DNA from: Terrilactibacillus laevilacticus
GTDB lineage: Bacteria > Bacillota > Bacilli > Bacillales > Sporolactobacillaceae
Reading direction: 5' to 3'
DNA length: 64,000 bases
Assembly: GCF_006517395.1 (NCBI RefSeq)
Contig: NZ_VDCY01000001.1
Coordinates: 124,001 to 188,000, forward strand
Under the pieces are notes generated by a model that had not been told where the DNA came from, did not search any database, and saw only the letters and a list, made by a program, of their open reading frames with translations. A program made the translations under genes and the position numbers. This document shows, piece by piece, positions 37,871-45,197 of the stretch. The stretch's first letter is position 1; each line of letters begins with the position of its first letter.

Positions 37871-38827
37871 TTGGATGAAAAAGAGGTCCTTAGCTATGCA
37901 CGATTGGTTAATCGGCATAAATATTACATGGAAAAGTCATTAAAATTAGAAAAGGAATTTATATTTGTTAATGAAAAGCTCCATCAATTAGAAGAAAAAC
38001 TAAAGGAATCTCAAATTGAATCAGAGAAAGTTTCATCATTAAATCAAGAGCTCCAGAATAAATATCAAACTCTATTAAACTCTTATCATACATTAAAAGA
38101 ACAATATGCAAAAGAACGTGAAGAACAATTGAAGCAAATTGATGAACTTCAAAAAAATCAAAAAACCGAAGATGACCGACTGCAAGATGATTTATATCAT
38201 CGAATTGAGGGATATGAAGCTTTATTAGTCGAGGTACAAGAGGAAATGAATGCAAAAGAGAAAGAGATAGATAGATACAAAAGACGGATAGCGATTATGG
38301 AAAAAAGATTAAAAGCGAATGGAGACAGTGTAGTAAAAGAAAGACCACCAGAAATAATCGAAACATCAAAACACTCAAAAGTTAGAGCCATGGTTTACAC
38401 GGACTATGCCATTATTTTTAGTGAGAAAAAAACAATTATCCGAGGAGACCTTATTATTGAAAATATAGGACTAGAATCACTTAATAACCCGATTACTTGT
38501 TTTCGATTTTATCCTGGTGATGCAGCCGTATTGAAAGGCCATATTAATCATGCTAGCGACATGGATGTCAATGATTTGGACCAGGATCAAGTACAGTGGG
38601 TTTTTCTTGAAAATGAATGGTCAGACGAAGCAAGAGAAAGAGGTGAAATATGGATTCACCCGTTAAAACCTCTTCCACTCGCTCCAGGAGAAACATTAAA
38701 AGTCTCTGATTTTCAAATCCCAATAGAAAATGAGTACAACGATCATGTATCGATCGAGTGTTTTGTTTTTTTTCAAGATAATAATTATAAAGTGAAAAGT
38801 GCAAATCAAATTCTTATAAATGTCTAA
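37871..38827 (+). CDS. Coiled-coil protein with C-terminal beta domain, unknown
   Basis: 318 aa. It starts with TTG behind GAGGGGG (37857-37864). Residues about 15-155 are a long heptad-rich coiled coil (LEKEFIFVNEKLHQLEEKLKESQIESEKVSSLNQELQNKY...). Residues 175-318 look like a beta-sandwich (VRAMVYTDYAIIFSEKKTIIRGDLIIENIGLESLNNPITCFRFYPGD). No signal peptide or membrane segment. Placed in a putative spore-surface cluster, where coiled-coil scaffolds are common. Family not recognised. Confidence 0.65.
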   Translation: MDEKEVLSYARLVNRHKYYMEKSLKLEKEFIFVNEKLHQLEEKLKESQIESEKVSSLNQELQNKYQTLLNSYHTLKEQYAKEREEQLKQIDELQKNQKTEDDRLQDDLYHRIEGYEALLVEVQEEMNAKEKEIDRYKRRIAIMEKRLKANGDSVVKERPPEIIETSKHSKVRAMVYTDYAIIFSEKKTIIRGDLIIENIGLESLNNPITCFRFYPGDAAVLKGHINHASDMDVNDLDQDQVQWVFLENEWSDEARERGEIWIHPLKPLPLAPGETLKVSDFQIPIENEYNDHVSIECFVFFQDNNYKVKSANQILINV

Positions 38828-38908
38828 CTAGATGTATGACGTATGCCTATATCAAATCAGATTGAGTTGCATATAGTGAAAGTGACCCAGTGAAAGGAGG
38901 CACCTGAC

Positions 38909-39130
38909 ATGTCAGAAGAAAAGAATAAACCTAAAACGATCCATGTTGATACTCTTCGCGTTATTGCTGATAAAGTGATCATTGAGCCTAAATCTGATCA
39001 CCCTCATCATGAACCCCGGATAGATGACACAGAGCCTATTATGAGGGATTTTTGGGGATTCCCGATTCCACGCCATGAAATACCTCATGAATCTGATACA
39101 ACAAGTGAATCGTCATCTGAAAAGAAATAG
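38909..39130 (+). CDS. Small hydrophilic protein, unknown
   Basis: 73 aa, rich in His, Asp, Glu and Pro, with no hydrophobic core except a central block IMRDFWGFPIPRHEI. Strong ribosome binding site (AAAGGAGGCACC) 7 bases before the ATG, and its own terminator. Gap to the coiled-coil gene is 81 bases, so the two may be co-transcribed. Its disordered composition fits a spore-surface or stress peptide; this is a guess. Confidence 0.65.
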   Translation: MSEEKNKPKTIHVDTLRVIADKVIIEPKSDHPHHEPRIDDTEPIMRDFWGFPIPRHEIPHESDTTSESSSEKK

Positions 39131-39141
39131 GTATTTTTGTT

Positions 39142-39175
39142 AACAGAGCAATCGATCGTGATTGCTCTGTTATTT
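39142..39175 (+). terminator. Terminator after the small hydrophilic protein
   Basis: AACAGAGCAATC / GATTGCTCTGTT, loop GATCGT, followed by ATTTCT. Confidence 0.8.
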
Positions 39176-39252
39176 CTCACTCGATCTATAGGCGACCGCT
39201 TTTATCCGTTTATAGATACCGTTTAGGAAGTAAATCAAATTAAAATTCATTA

Positions 39253-39947
39253 TCAAATAGATTTGGGACTAGAAGTTTGTATAAAAAGGCCATCTTCAAG
39301 TCGCCATTCAGCAAAAAAAACATTCTGAGTATCTTGAATGCCTCGATGACGAAGTTCATCTCTTAACCAAGAACTTGTTTTTCCTATTTTTTCGATGTTG
39401 TTGTGTAGAACTTTTCCATCGCTTATTAATGTGACGGGTAATGAAACAGAGTTAATTGATGAAGTCATTTCTAGTTTTGTTGGTGGTTCATATATAGGCT
39501 TTTTAATGACTGATATTTTTCCGTTTGGCTCGAGAATGGCAAAAGCAACTTCGCGTATTGAGAAGACATCTTTGTCCCGAAGCATCATTTGAAGCTTAAT
39601 TTATGTCTAGTTTATTCCTTTTCATTTCTTTTTTATCAAGAACACCATTATCGATAATAAGAGACGGAGTGCTTTCGAAAATGTTACGGGTTTTACTGAA
39701 TTTTAATGTAATAAAATCTATCAAGATAATGAGTAGTCCCCACAGAAAAATGGCATACAGAATAAAAAAAACTTTAACTTCTTTATTATATATCGCTTCA
39801 CCGACAAAATCCCCAACGATAAGAACAGAAACAAAATCAAAAGGTGTTGCTTCTGAAATCGATGCTCTACCCATTAATCTGGTGAGTATAAGCAAACCAA
39901 ACAGTCCAATAATGAGTTCTACAGTTAATGATATATATGCATGCATA
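39253..39947 (-). pseudogene. DUF421/YetF-family membrane protein, frameshifted
   Basis: Two frames together make one DUF421 (YetF/YdfS-like) protein. The N-terminal part (39596-39947) has three transmembrane segments and ends PSLIIDNGVLDKKEMKRNKLDIN-stop. The C-terminal part (39253 to about 39600) continues in the next frame as KLQMMLRDKDVFSIREVAFAILEPNGKISV. In intact relatives these segments are continuous, so a single-base deletion or insertion near 39590-39602 is likely. The start at 39947 has AGGGGGA 7-8 bases upstream; the longer frame to 40105 is not used. It could be a real mutation, a sequencing error, or two separately made halves. Confidence 0.75.
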
Positions 39948-40104
39948 AAATTCCCCCTATCAACATTAACTTGAAAAGGTATCTTTACACTAAGATTGAC
40001 CGTATATGAGATTTTTATGTATAAATCCACTAATGACTCGATTATAGAAAAAAACGTATGAATAGGGTAAGTCAAGAAAGAGATAGAAAAAGGAGTTTTT
40101 ATCA

Positions 40105-40623
40105 ATGAAAGAGAAATTTGTTCCGAGTCGGGTTATCTATGAAAAAACAAAACAATTGCTGCTTGAACGAGGAGTCCAAATTATTGATATAGCTAAGATT
40201 GTTTATTTAATGCAAGCTCCGTATCAAAAAAATTTAACGATAGATTCATGTATAGAAAGTGTTGAAGCAGTTTTAGAAAAAAGAGAATTGCAACACGCTA
40301 TTTTAGTTGGCGTTGAGTTGGATAAGTTAGCGGAAGAAGGTAAATTATCTGAGCCACTGCAAACGATAATAAGACAGGATGAAGGATTGTTTGGCGTAGA
40401 TGAGACGATTGCTATCGGCGCTGTCTTAAGTTATGGCAGCATAGCAGCAACAACTTTTGGTCACTTGGATAAAGCTAAGATAGGGATAATCAAACATTTG
40501 GATAATGGTGAAGGCGGCCATGTTAATACATTCTTAGATGATCTTGTCGCCAGTATTGCAGCAAATGCATCTAGTCGTTTAGCACACCGAATTCGTGATC
40601 TAGAAGAATTAAATGATAATTAA
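40105..40623 (+). CDS. Phosphatidylglycerophosphatase A family protein (YutG-like)
   Basis: 172 aa. The PgpA-family core is GLFGVDETIAIGAVLSYGSIAATTFGHLDKAKIGIIKHLDN. These proteins, or relatives, remove phosphate from phosphatidylglycerophosphate or act on similar lipid phosphates. This Bacillus-type (YutG) form lacks the membrane helices of the E. coli enzyme. AAAGGAG is 8-10 bases before the ATG. It links functionally to cls in the same window (phosphatidylglycerol to cardiolipin). Confidence 0.8.
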   Translation: MKEKFVPSRVIYEKTKQLLLERGVQIIDIAKIVYLMQAPYQKNLTIDSCIESVEAVLEKRELQHAILVGVELDKLAEEGKLSEPLQTIIRQDEGLFGVDETIAIGAVLSYGSIAATTFGHLDKAKIGIIKHLDNGEGGHVNTFLDDLVASIAANASSRLAHRIRDLEELNDN

Positions 40624-40662
40624 ATTATTTTTTTGAACTGTATCGGCCAATTCGTGCCAAAG

Positions 40663-40937
40663 GTGCTTATAACCGTGTAAAAAGGTGACAAATGAAAGGG
40701 TACTAGCTAAGTACGCTGGCATCCTGCAAGAAACGCCAGTACTAGCCTGTCCTGAGCGTCGGAGGCAAAGAGCGGCGAGTTTTCATTGGACCGGCATTCC
40801 TCGCGTTGTGGTAGCTTCAGGCGCCAGCGTGAACGTTTTAACCAGAGATCCTCCTATATCCACTACATGAGGACCGGAAAAACGAGCGAGCGCCGAGGAT
40901 TCGCAAATTATCATTTGGTGACTTTTTGAACAACCTC
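40663..40937 (+). mobile_element. MITE-like element, long variant, copy D
   Basis: About 275 bp. The right end is intact (complement GAGGTTGTTCAAAAAG). The left end is altered (GTGC then TTATAACC before GTGTAAAAAGG). It contains the long-variant middle (GGCATCCTGC, GTCGGAGGC, GGCATTCCTCGCGTTGTGG, TTCAGGCGCCAGC) and the shared CTACATGAGGACCGGAA. No clear flank duplication. It ends 12 bases from the tRNA terminator. Confidence 0.75.
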
Positions 40938-40949
40938 AAAAATGAAATA

Positions 40950-40985
40950 AACGCGACCCCTCGATCTGAATCGAGAAACCGCGTT
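40950..40985 (-). terminator. Terminator of tRNA-Val
   Basis: On the minus strand a 16-pair stem including wobbles (AACGCGGTTTCTCGAT with ATCGAGGGGTCGCGTT) is followed by TATTTCATTTTTG. Confidence 0.85.
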
Positions 40986-41002
40986 GTTAATAAGTATATG
41001 TA

Positions 41003-41078
41003 TGGTGACCCGTACTGGGTTCGAACCAGTGACCTCTACCCTGTCAAGGTAGCGCTCTCCCAACTGAGCTAACGGATC
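41003..41078 (-). tRNA. tRNA-Val (anticodon GAC)
   Basis: 76 bases including encoded CCA. Acceptor stem GATCCGT / ACGGGTC (one G-T pair), D arm TTAGCTCAGTTGGGAGAGC, anticodon stem CTACC / GGTAG with loop TTGACAG giving anticodon GAC, and T arm CTGGTTCGAACCCAG. It stands alone rather than in an rRNA operon. Its terminator is 17 bases downstream, with a MITE-like element next to it. Confidence 0.95.
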
Positions 41079-41161
41079 ATTTTTGGAACATTTATAAATA
41101 TAAATGAAAATTAATAGATTGTCAACGACAAATTTAGACATTTTTTTGATTAAATATGATC

Positions 41162-41196
41162 ATAAAAAAGAGCCAATAAAAAATTGACTCTTTTCT
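41162..41196 (-). terminator. Terminator after the FbpA-like gene
   Basis: On the minus strand AAAAGAGTCAAT / ATTGGCTCTTTT with one mismatch, ending TTTTTTAT. Confidence 0.7.
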
Positions 41197-41358
41197 TTAT
41201 GAATTTTTACTGATTACTTTGTAGTACTCTTGTTCAAGTTGCTGAAGTGATAGTTCATATAACTGTCTATTTTCCGTTTTATACACACCTAAATTTAACA
41301 GTCCTTCTATATATCTATTTTTCTTATTTTCGTTATCCTTGTGGAGGTACGACTTCAT
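41197..41358 (-). CDS. FbpA-like (Fur-regulated basic protein A family) microprotein
   Basis: 53 aa, missed by length cut-offs. The sequence NRYIEGLLNLGVYKTENRQLYELSLQQLEQEYYKV fits the FbpA family pattern (helix, LGVYK, RQLYELSLxxLE). B. subtilis FbpA is a small basic protein of the Fur iron-sparing response. AAGGGGGA is 8 bases before the ATG. I see no clear Fur box upstream. Divergent from tnrA, so the TnrA boxes between them may matter for both genes. Confidence 0.7.
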   Translation of the reverse strand: MKSYLHKDNENKKNRYIEGLLNLGVYKTENRQLYELSLQQLEQEYYKVISKNS

Positions 41359-41507
41359 TTTGAAAATCCCCCTTTAATCTTTTTCTTATGTTATCTAAAA
41401 AAATACTCGTTAGCCTGGCGATATTTAACCAACAAAATCTTCCACTACCTATACATATACCCAATTATTTAAACAAAAAAACATTTGAAAAGAAACATCA
41501 TTTAAAA

Positions 41508-41524
41508 TGTAAGGAATGCTTACA
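41508..41524. promoter_or_regulatory. TnrA/GlnR box, distal
   Basis: TGTAA-N7-TTACA, an exact match to TGTNA-N7-TNACA. 41 bases upstream of the second box (about four helical turns). Confidence 0.8.
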
Positions 41525-41548
41525 ACAATGAGAGTGAGATTTTATTAA

Positions 41549-41565
41549 TGTTAGAATTCCTTACA
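41549..41565. promoter_or_regulatory. TnrA/GlnR box, proximal
   Basis: TGTTA-N7-TTACA, an exact consensus match. Its centre (41557) is about 50 bases before the expected start of transcription, the position from which TnrA is known to activate. Confidence 0.85.
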
Positions 41566-41572
41566 AATAAGT

Positions 41573-41600
41573 TTGATTATTTTAAGATTTATCGTATAAT
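41573..41600 (+). promoter_or_regulatory. tnrA promoter
   Basis: TTGATT, 16-base spacer, perfect TATAAT (41595-41600), 28 bases before the ATG. Ribosome binding site TAGGAGG follows. Confidence 0.65.
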
Positions 41601-41627
41601 TAAGAAAAAGACCTAGGAGGATGCCCA

Positions 41628-41954
41628 ATGTCTTCAAAGGCGGAATCATATATTTATAAAAAAGTAATCTCCATAGGTACTGTATGTGAACTAACAGGAT
41701 TAAGTGAACGGCAAATTCGCTATTATGAAAAAAGAAAACTTATTTTCCCGGAAAGATCTGAACGTGGTAATCGAAAGTATTCTTTTTCAGATGTAGAAGC
41801 ACTGATGGAAATTGCAAATAAAATAGAAGAAGGTATGCAAACATCTGAATTAAGAAAAGAACTTAATATGAAGCAATCTACTAGTTATGAACATGCCGTT
41901 AAGGAAACCATGATAAGAGGTCAATTAAATGCATATTTCAACAAGAGACAATAA
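41628..41954 (+). CDS. tnrA: Nitrogen regulator TnrA (MerR family)
   Basis: 108 aa. The MerR-type HTH is [53 protein letters not shown]. The short C-terminal tail ends [14 protein letters not shown], close to the TnrA tail that binds feedback-inhibited glutamine synthetase. This tail and the length (about 110 aa) favour TnrA over GlnR. It controls nitrogen-limitation genes. Two TnrA boxes upstream point to autoregulation. Confidence 0.92.
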   Translation: MSSKAESYIYKKVISIGTVCELTGLSERQIRYYEKRKLIFPERSERGNRKYSFSDVEALMEIANKIEEGMQTSELRKELNMKQSTSYEHAVKETMIRGQLNAYFNKRQ

Positions 41955-41985
41955 AAGAAACTTTCTGGTTCTATAGATTGGATGG

Positions 41986-42025
41986 ATAACGGGTGTCTTA
42001 AGATGATGAGATGATCATCGTTATC
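41986..42025 (+). terminator. Hairpin after tnrA
   Basis: GATAACG...GATGAT with ATCATCGTTATC, one side bulge of about 10 bases; the following T run is poor (AAGTTT), so termination is uncertain. Confidence 0.4.
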
Positions 42026-42350
42026 AAGTTTAAAGTATTAGACCAGTTTCTAATCTAATATGCGATCTCAGTCAACTTCATAACCACGTCACTATTAAAA
42101 AATTCACCTAAATGGGTGGATTTTTTTTTGTCAAAAACCCATGAATCGAAGATAATATGGATTGAACGATATCATGAATGGTGTCGTAAATGAATCAAAG
42201 TGAAATATGTCGATCAACCGGGATCATATTAATTTCAATGATCAATATCACAATTCAGATAGGGTTTTTAAAATTCAATCTATCTATAAGGATCGTCTTA
42301 TAAAAGGATATTATATAAGACAATGGATTAATGTCTTAAAAGTTTAAATT

Positions 42351-42365
42351 CGTTAACGTTTACAT
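42351..42365 (-). promoter_or_regulatory. CcpA cre-like site upstream of cydA
   Basis: Minus strand reads ATGTAAACGTTAACG; this fits WTGNAANCGNWNNCW at all but the last base. CcpA repression of cyd is established in B. subtilis. Confidence 0.6.
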
Positions 42366-42796
42366 ATCAAAAATACACAAATCAAGGGTTTGGAATTGGT
42401 ATATAAGTGGGTTTCAGTATAAGAAGTCACAGTAGAAAGAAATGTCACAAGTTATTCGAAAAGCTTACGTATAAAATACAAGTTACCAATATCGAAACAT
42501 TTTTGTGACTCTAAAAGGTTTAAAAAAGGGATTGTTGGACCAACTTTTTCTAATTTTAACTTGTGTTCAAAGAAAAGACAAAGTTTAGTCACAAAAATGA
42601 CACGATAATAGCTCTTAAGAGGTATGTTGAGGACAGGTATTCAGTAGTACCCTAATGTTGAGGCCGATCGATGTTAACAAGCAATATTTATTCTTTCATT
42701 TTCATTCTTAATGGATGAAAAGTGAGTTAAATTATTAATTATTATAGACCCTTAACTTATATGAAGGCCTTAATAAAAACTAAAGAGGGGAAGTCA

Positions 42797-44200
42797 ATGG
42801 ATACTTTATTATTATCGAGGATTCAATTTGCCTCGACCACACTCTTTCATTTTATTTTCGTTCCACTTTCCATTGGACTAGTTTTTTTAATTGCAATTAT
42901 GGAAACGATGTATGTTGTAAAAAAGAAAGATGTATACAAAGAGATGGCAAAGTTTTGGGGACACTTATTCTTAATAAACTTTGCAGTTGGAGTTGTAACT
43001 GGGATTCTACAAGAATTCCAATTTGGCATGAACTGGTCAAATTATTCTCGTTTTGTAGGGGACGTGTTTGGCGCACCACTTGCCATTGAGGCTTTACTTG
43101 CGTTTTTCATGGAGTCTACTTTTATTGGTCTTTGGATATTTGGCTGGGATCGTCTGTCAAAACCCATTCATTTATTAAGTATTTGGTTAGTTTCGATAGG
43201 TACGATGATTTCTGCTTTTTGGATTTTAGCTGCTAACTCTTTCATGCAACATCCAGTTGGTATGGTTATTCGTAATGGTAGAGCAGAAATGAACGATTTT
43301 TTTGCTTTAATAAAAAATGGTCAACTTTGGGTAGAATTTCCACACACTATTTTAGGATCCTTCGCAACGGGTGCTTTTTTCATTGCTGGCGTTAGTGCGT
43401 TTAACTTATTAAAGAAAAGAAATCTCGATTTCTTTAAGAGATCTTTTAATATCGCCATTACGATTGGTGTGATTACCGGTATAGGTCTTGCTCTAGTTGG
43501 ACATGAACAGGCCCAATATTTAGTTAAAACACAACCTATGAAAATGGCTGCTAGTGAAGGACTATGGCAAGACGCCGGAGAACGCGGGGATTGGACAGTT
43601 ACGGCATCTATCGATGAAAAAAATCATAAAAATACCGGGGAAATCAAAATTCCTTATCTATTAAATTTTCTTTCATATGGGAAATTTACTGGAAACGTTA
43701 AAGGAATGGAAAATATTCAAAAACAATACGTTGAAAAATACGGAGAGGGCAACTATATTCCACCAGTAAAAACAACCTTCTGGAGCTTTAGAATTATGAC
43801 GATTGCTGGAGGCATAATGTGTCTATTAGGCCTTTATGGTGCTTATTTAGTCTGGCGCAAAAAAGTATTGGTGAAAACATGGTTCTTGCGTCTCATGATT
43901 CCAGCTATATTCTTACCATTTATCGGAAGTTCAACTGGTTGGATTATGACAGAAATTGGTCGTCAACCATGGACTGTTTTTGGGTATATGCAAACGGCTG
44001 ATGGGGTTTCACCTAACGTCTCTGCTGGTTCAATGTTATTTGCACTACTTTCATTCTCGTTTATGTATGCCATTCTTGCAGGAGTCATGGTCTACTTATT
44101 CGTTAGAGTGATAAAAAAAGGTCCTGCAAAACCTACCGTTGAAGAATTAAATTCTAATGATCCATTTGATGGGGAGGATTTTCATGCTTTCGCTGAATGA
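42797..44200 (+). CDS. cydA: Cytochrome bd quinol oxidase subunit I
   Basis: 467 aa. Heme ligand His18 (TLFHFIFVPLSIG), the conserved GRQPW near the C-terminal side (WIMTEIGRQPWTVFG), and a short Q-loop as in Bacillus-type oxidases. It oxidises menaquinol and reduces O2 at high affinity in the membrane. AGAGGGGAAG precedes the ATG at 42797 by 5 bases; the longer frame from 42761 is rejected. First gene of cydABCD. Confidence 0.97.
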   Translation: MDTLLLSRIQFASTTLFHFIFVPLSIGLVFLIAIMETMYVVKKKDVYKEMAKFWGHLFLINFAVGVVTGILQEFQFGMNWSNYSRFVGDVFGAPLAIEALLAFFMESTFIGLWIFGWDRLSKPIHLLSIWLVSIGTMISAFWILAANSFMQHPVGMVIRNGRAEMNDFFALIKNGQLWVEFPHTILGSFATGAFFIAGVSAFNLLKKRNLDFFKRSFNIAITIGVITGIGLALVGHEQAQYLVKTQPMKMAASEGLWQDAGERGDWTVTASIDEKNHKNTGEIKIPYLLNFLSYGKFTGNVKGMENIQKQYVEKYGEGNYIPPVKTTFWSFRIMTIAGGIMCLLGLYGAYLVWRKKVLVKTWFLRLMIPAIFLPFIGSSTGWIMTEIGRQPWTVFGYMQTADGVSPNVSAGSMLFALLSFSFMYAILAGVMVYLFVRVIKKGPAKPTVEELNSNDPFDGEDFHAFAE

Positions 44201-45197
44201 GTTATGGTTTATACTAGTCGCTATTTTGTTTATTGGTTTTTTCTTCCTAGAAGGATTTGATTTTGGAGTAGGAATGGCACTTCGCCTTTTAGGTCATAAT
44301 GATCTTGAAAGAAGACTTTTAATTAATACGATAGGACCTTTTTGGGATGCGAATGAGGTCTGGTTATTAACTGCAGGAGGAGCAACTTTTGCCGCATTTC
44401 CAAACTGGTATGCTACGATGTTTAGCGGGTTCTTTATTCCACTTGCTGTCATGCTTCTTGCATTAATTGGACGCGGGGTTGCTTTTGAATTTAGAGGAAA
44501 AGTAAGTCATTCAAACTGGAAAAATCTTTGGGATTGGGTCATTTTCTTTGGTAGTTTGCTACCACCTTTACTTTGGGGCGTAGCTTTTTCAGCAATTCTA
44601 AGAGGAATGCCTATTGATAAATCCATGAATATTCATGGTTCATTTACAGATTATATTAACGTCTATACATTAATTGGTGGTATAGCAGTTACGGTACTCT
44701 GTTTATTGCATGGACTCATTTTTATCACTCTCAGAACCACTGGAGATGTTCAAACTAGAGCACGGAATTTTGCTAGAAAACTAATCTATTTTGTTGGATT
44801 ATTTCTCGTTGCTTTTGTTGTTGGTACGTATTTATCAACCGATATTTTTGCAAGAAGAGGCCTTCTTTTAACAGTCATCTATGCAGCCGTTGTTATTGCC
44901 CTTGTTTTAGCAGGACTATTTATGAATAAAAAGAGAGATGGTCTTGCATTTACTATGACAGGTATTGTTATTGCTCTTGCTGTTGGATCCTTGTTCATCG
45001 GACTATTTCCAAGGGTTATGATAAGCAGTATAAGCGGGGCTAACGATTTAACGATTCATAATGCTGCGTCTGGACCTTATTCTTTAAAAGTCATGACGAT
45101 CGTTTCACTTACATTATTACCCTTTGTTTTAGGATACCAAATTTGGAGTTATTATATTTTCCGTAAAAGGGTGACTGAGGAGCATTTAGAGTACTAA
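44184..45197 (+). CDS. cydB: Cytochrome bd quinol oxidase subunit II
   Basis: 337 aa with about eight transmembrane helices. N-terminal family block LWFILVAILFIGFFFLEGFDFGVGMALRLLGHND and the conserved PFWDANEVWLLTAGGATFAAFP. Start ATG at 44184 has GGGGAGGA 6 bases upstream and overlaps the cydA end by 17 bases. Partner of CydA. Confidence 0.97.
   Translation: MLSLNELWFILVAILFIGFFFLEGFDFGVGMALRLLGHNDLERRLLINTIGPFWDANEVWLLTAGGATFAAFPNWYATMFSGFFIPLAVMLLALIGRGVAFEFRGKVSHSNWKNLWDWVIFFGSLLPPLLWGVAFSAILRGMPIDKSMNIHGSFTDYINVYTLIGGIAVTVLCLLHGLIFITLRTTGDVQTRARNFARKLIYFVGLFLVAFVVGTYLSTDIFARRGLLLTVIYAAVVIALVLAGLFMNKKRDGLAFTMTGIVIALAVGSLFIGLFPRVMISSISGANDLTIHNAASGPYSLKVMTIVSLTLLPFVLGYQIWSYYIFRKRVTEEHLEY

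Larger units (their letters stand above)
41955..42796 (+). promoter_or_regulatory. Long control region of the cyd operon
   Basis: 842 bases with no credible gene. It holds a cre-like site (42351-42365) and three TTGTGAC motifs: 42444-42450 (minus strand), 42503-42509 and 42588-42594 (minus strand). The last two form a 12-base inverted match CATTTTTGTGAC. TTGTGA is the half-site of the NADH-sensing repressor Rex, known to control cydABCD in B. subtilis with CcpA. Full 18-bp Rex palindromes are not present. The promoter boxes are not clear. A long leader is also known for B. subtilis cydA. Confidence 0.55.

Noticed and set aside
40685-40870. 61-codon frame in element copy D
   Set aside because: Not preserved in copy F, so the elements are not under coding selection in this frame.
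41003-41078. Prophage or island attachment at tRNA-Val
   Set aside because: No integrase, no duplicated tRNA 3' end in the window; only a MITE-like copy is adjacent.
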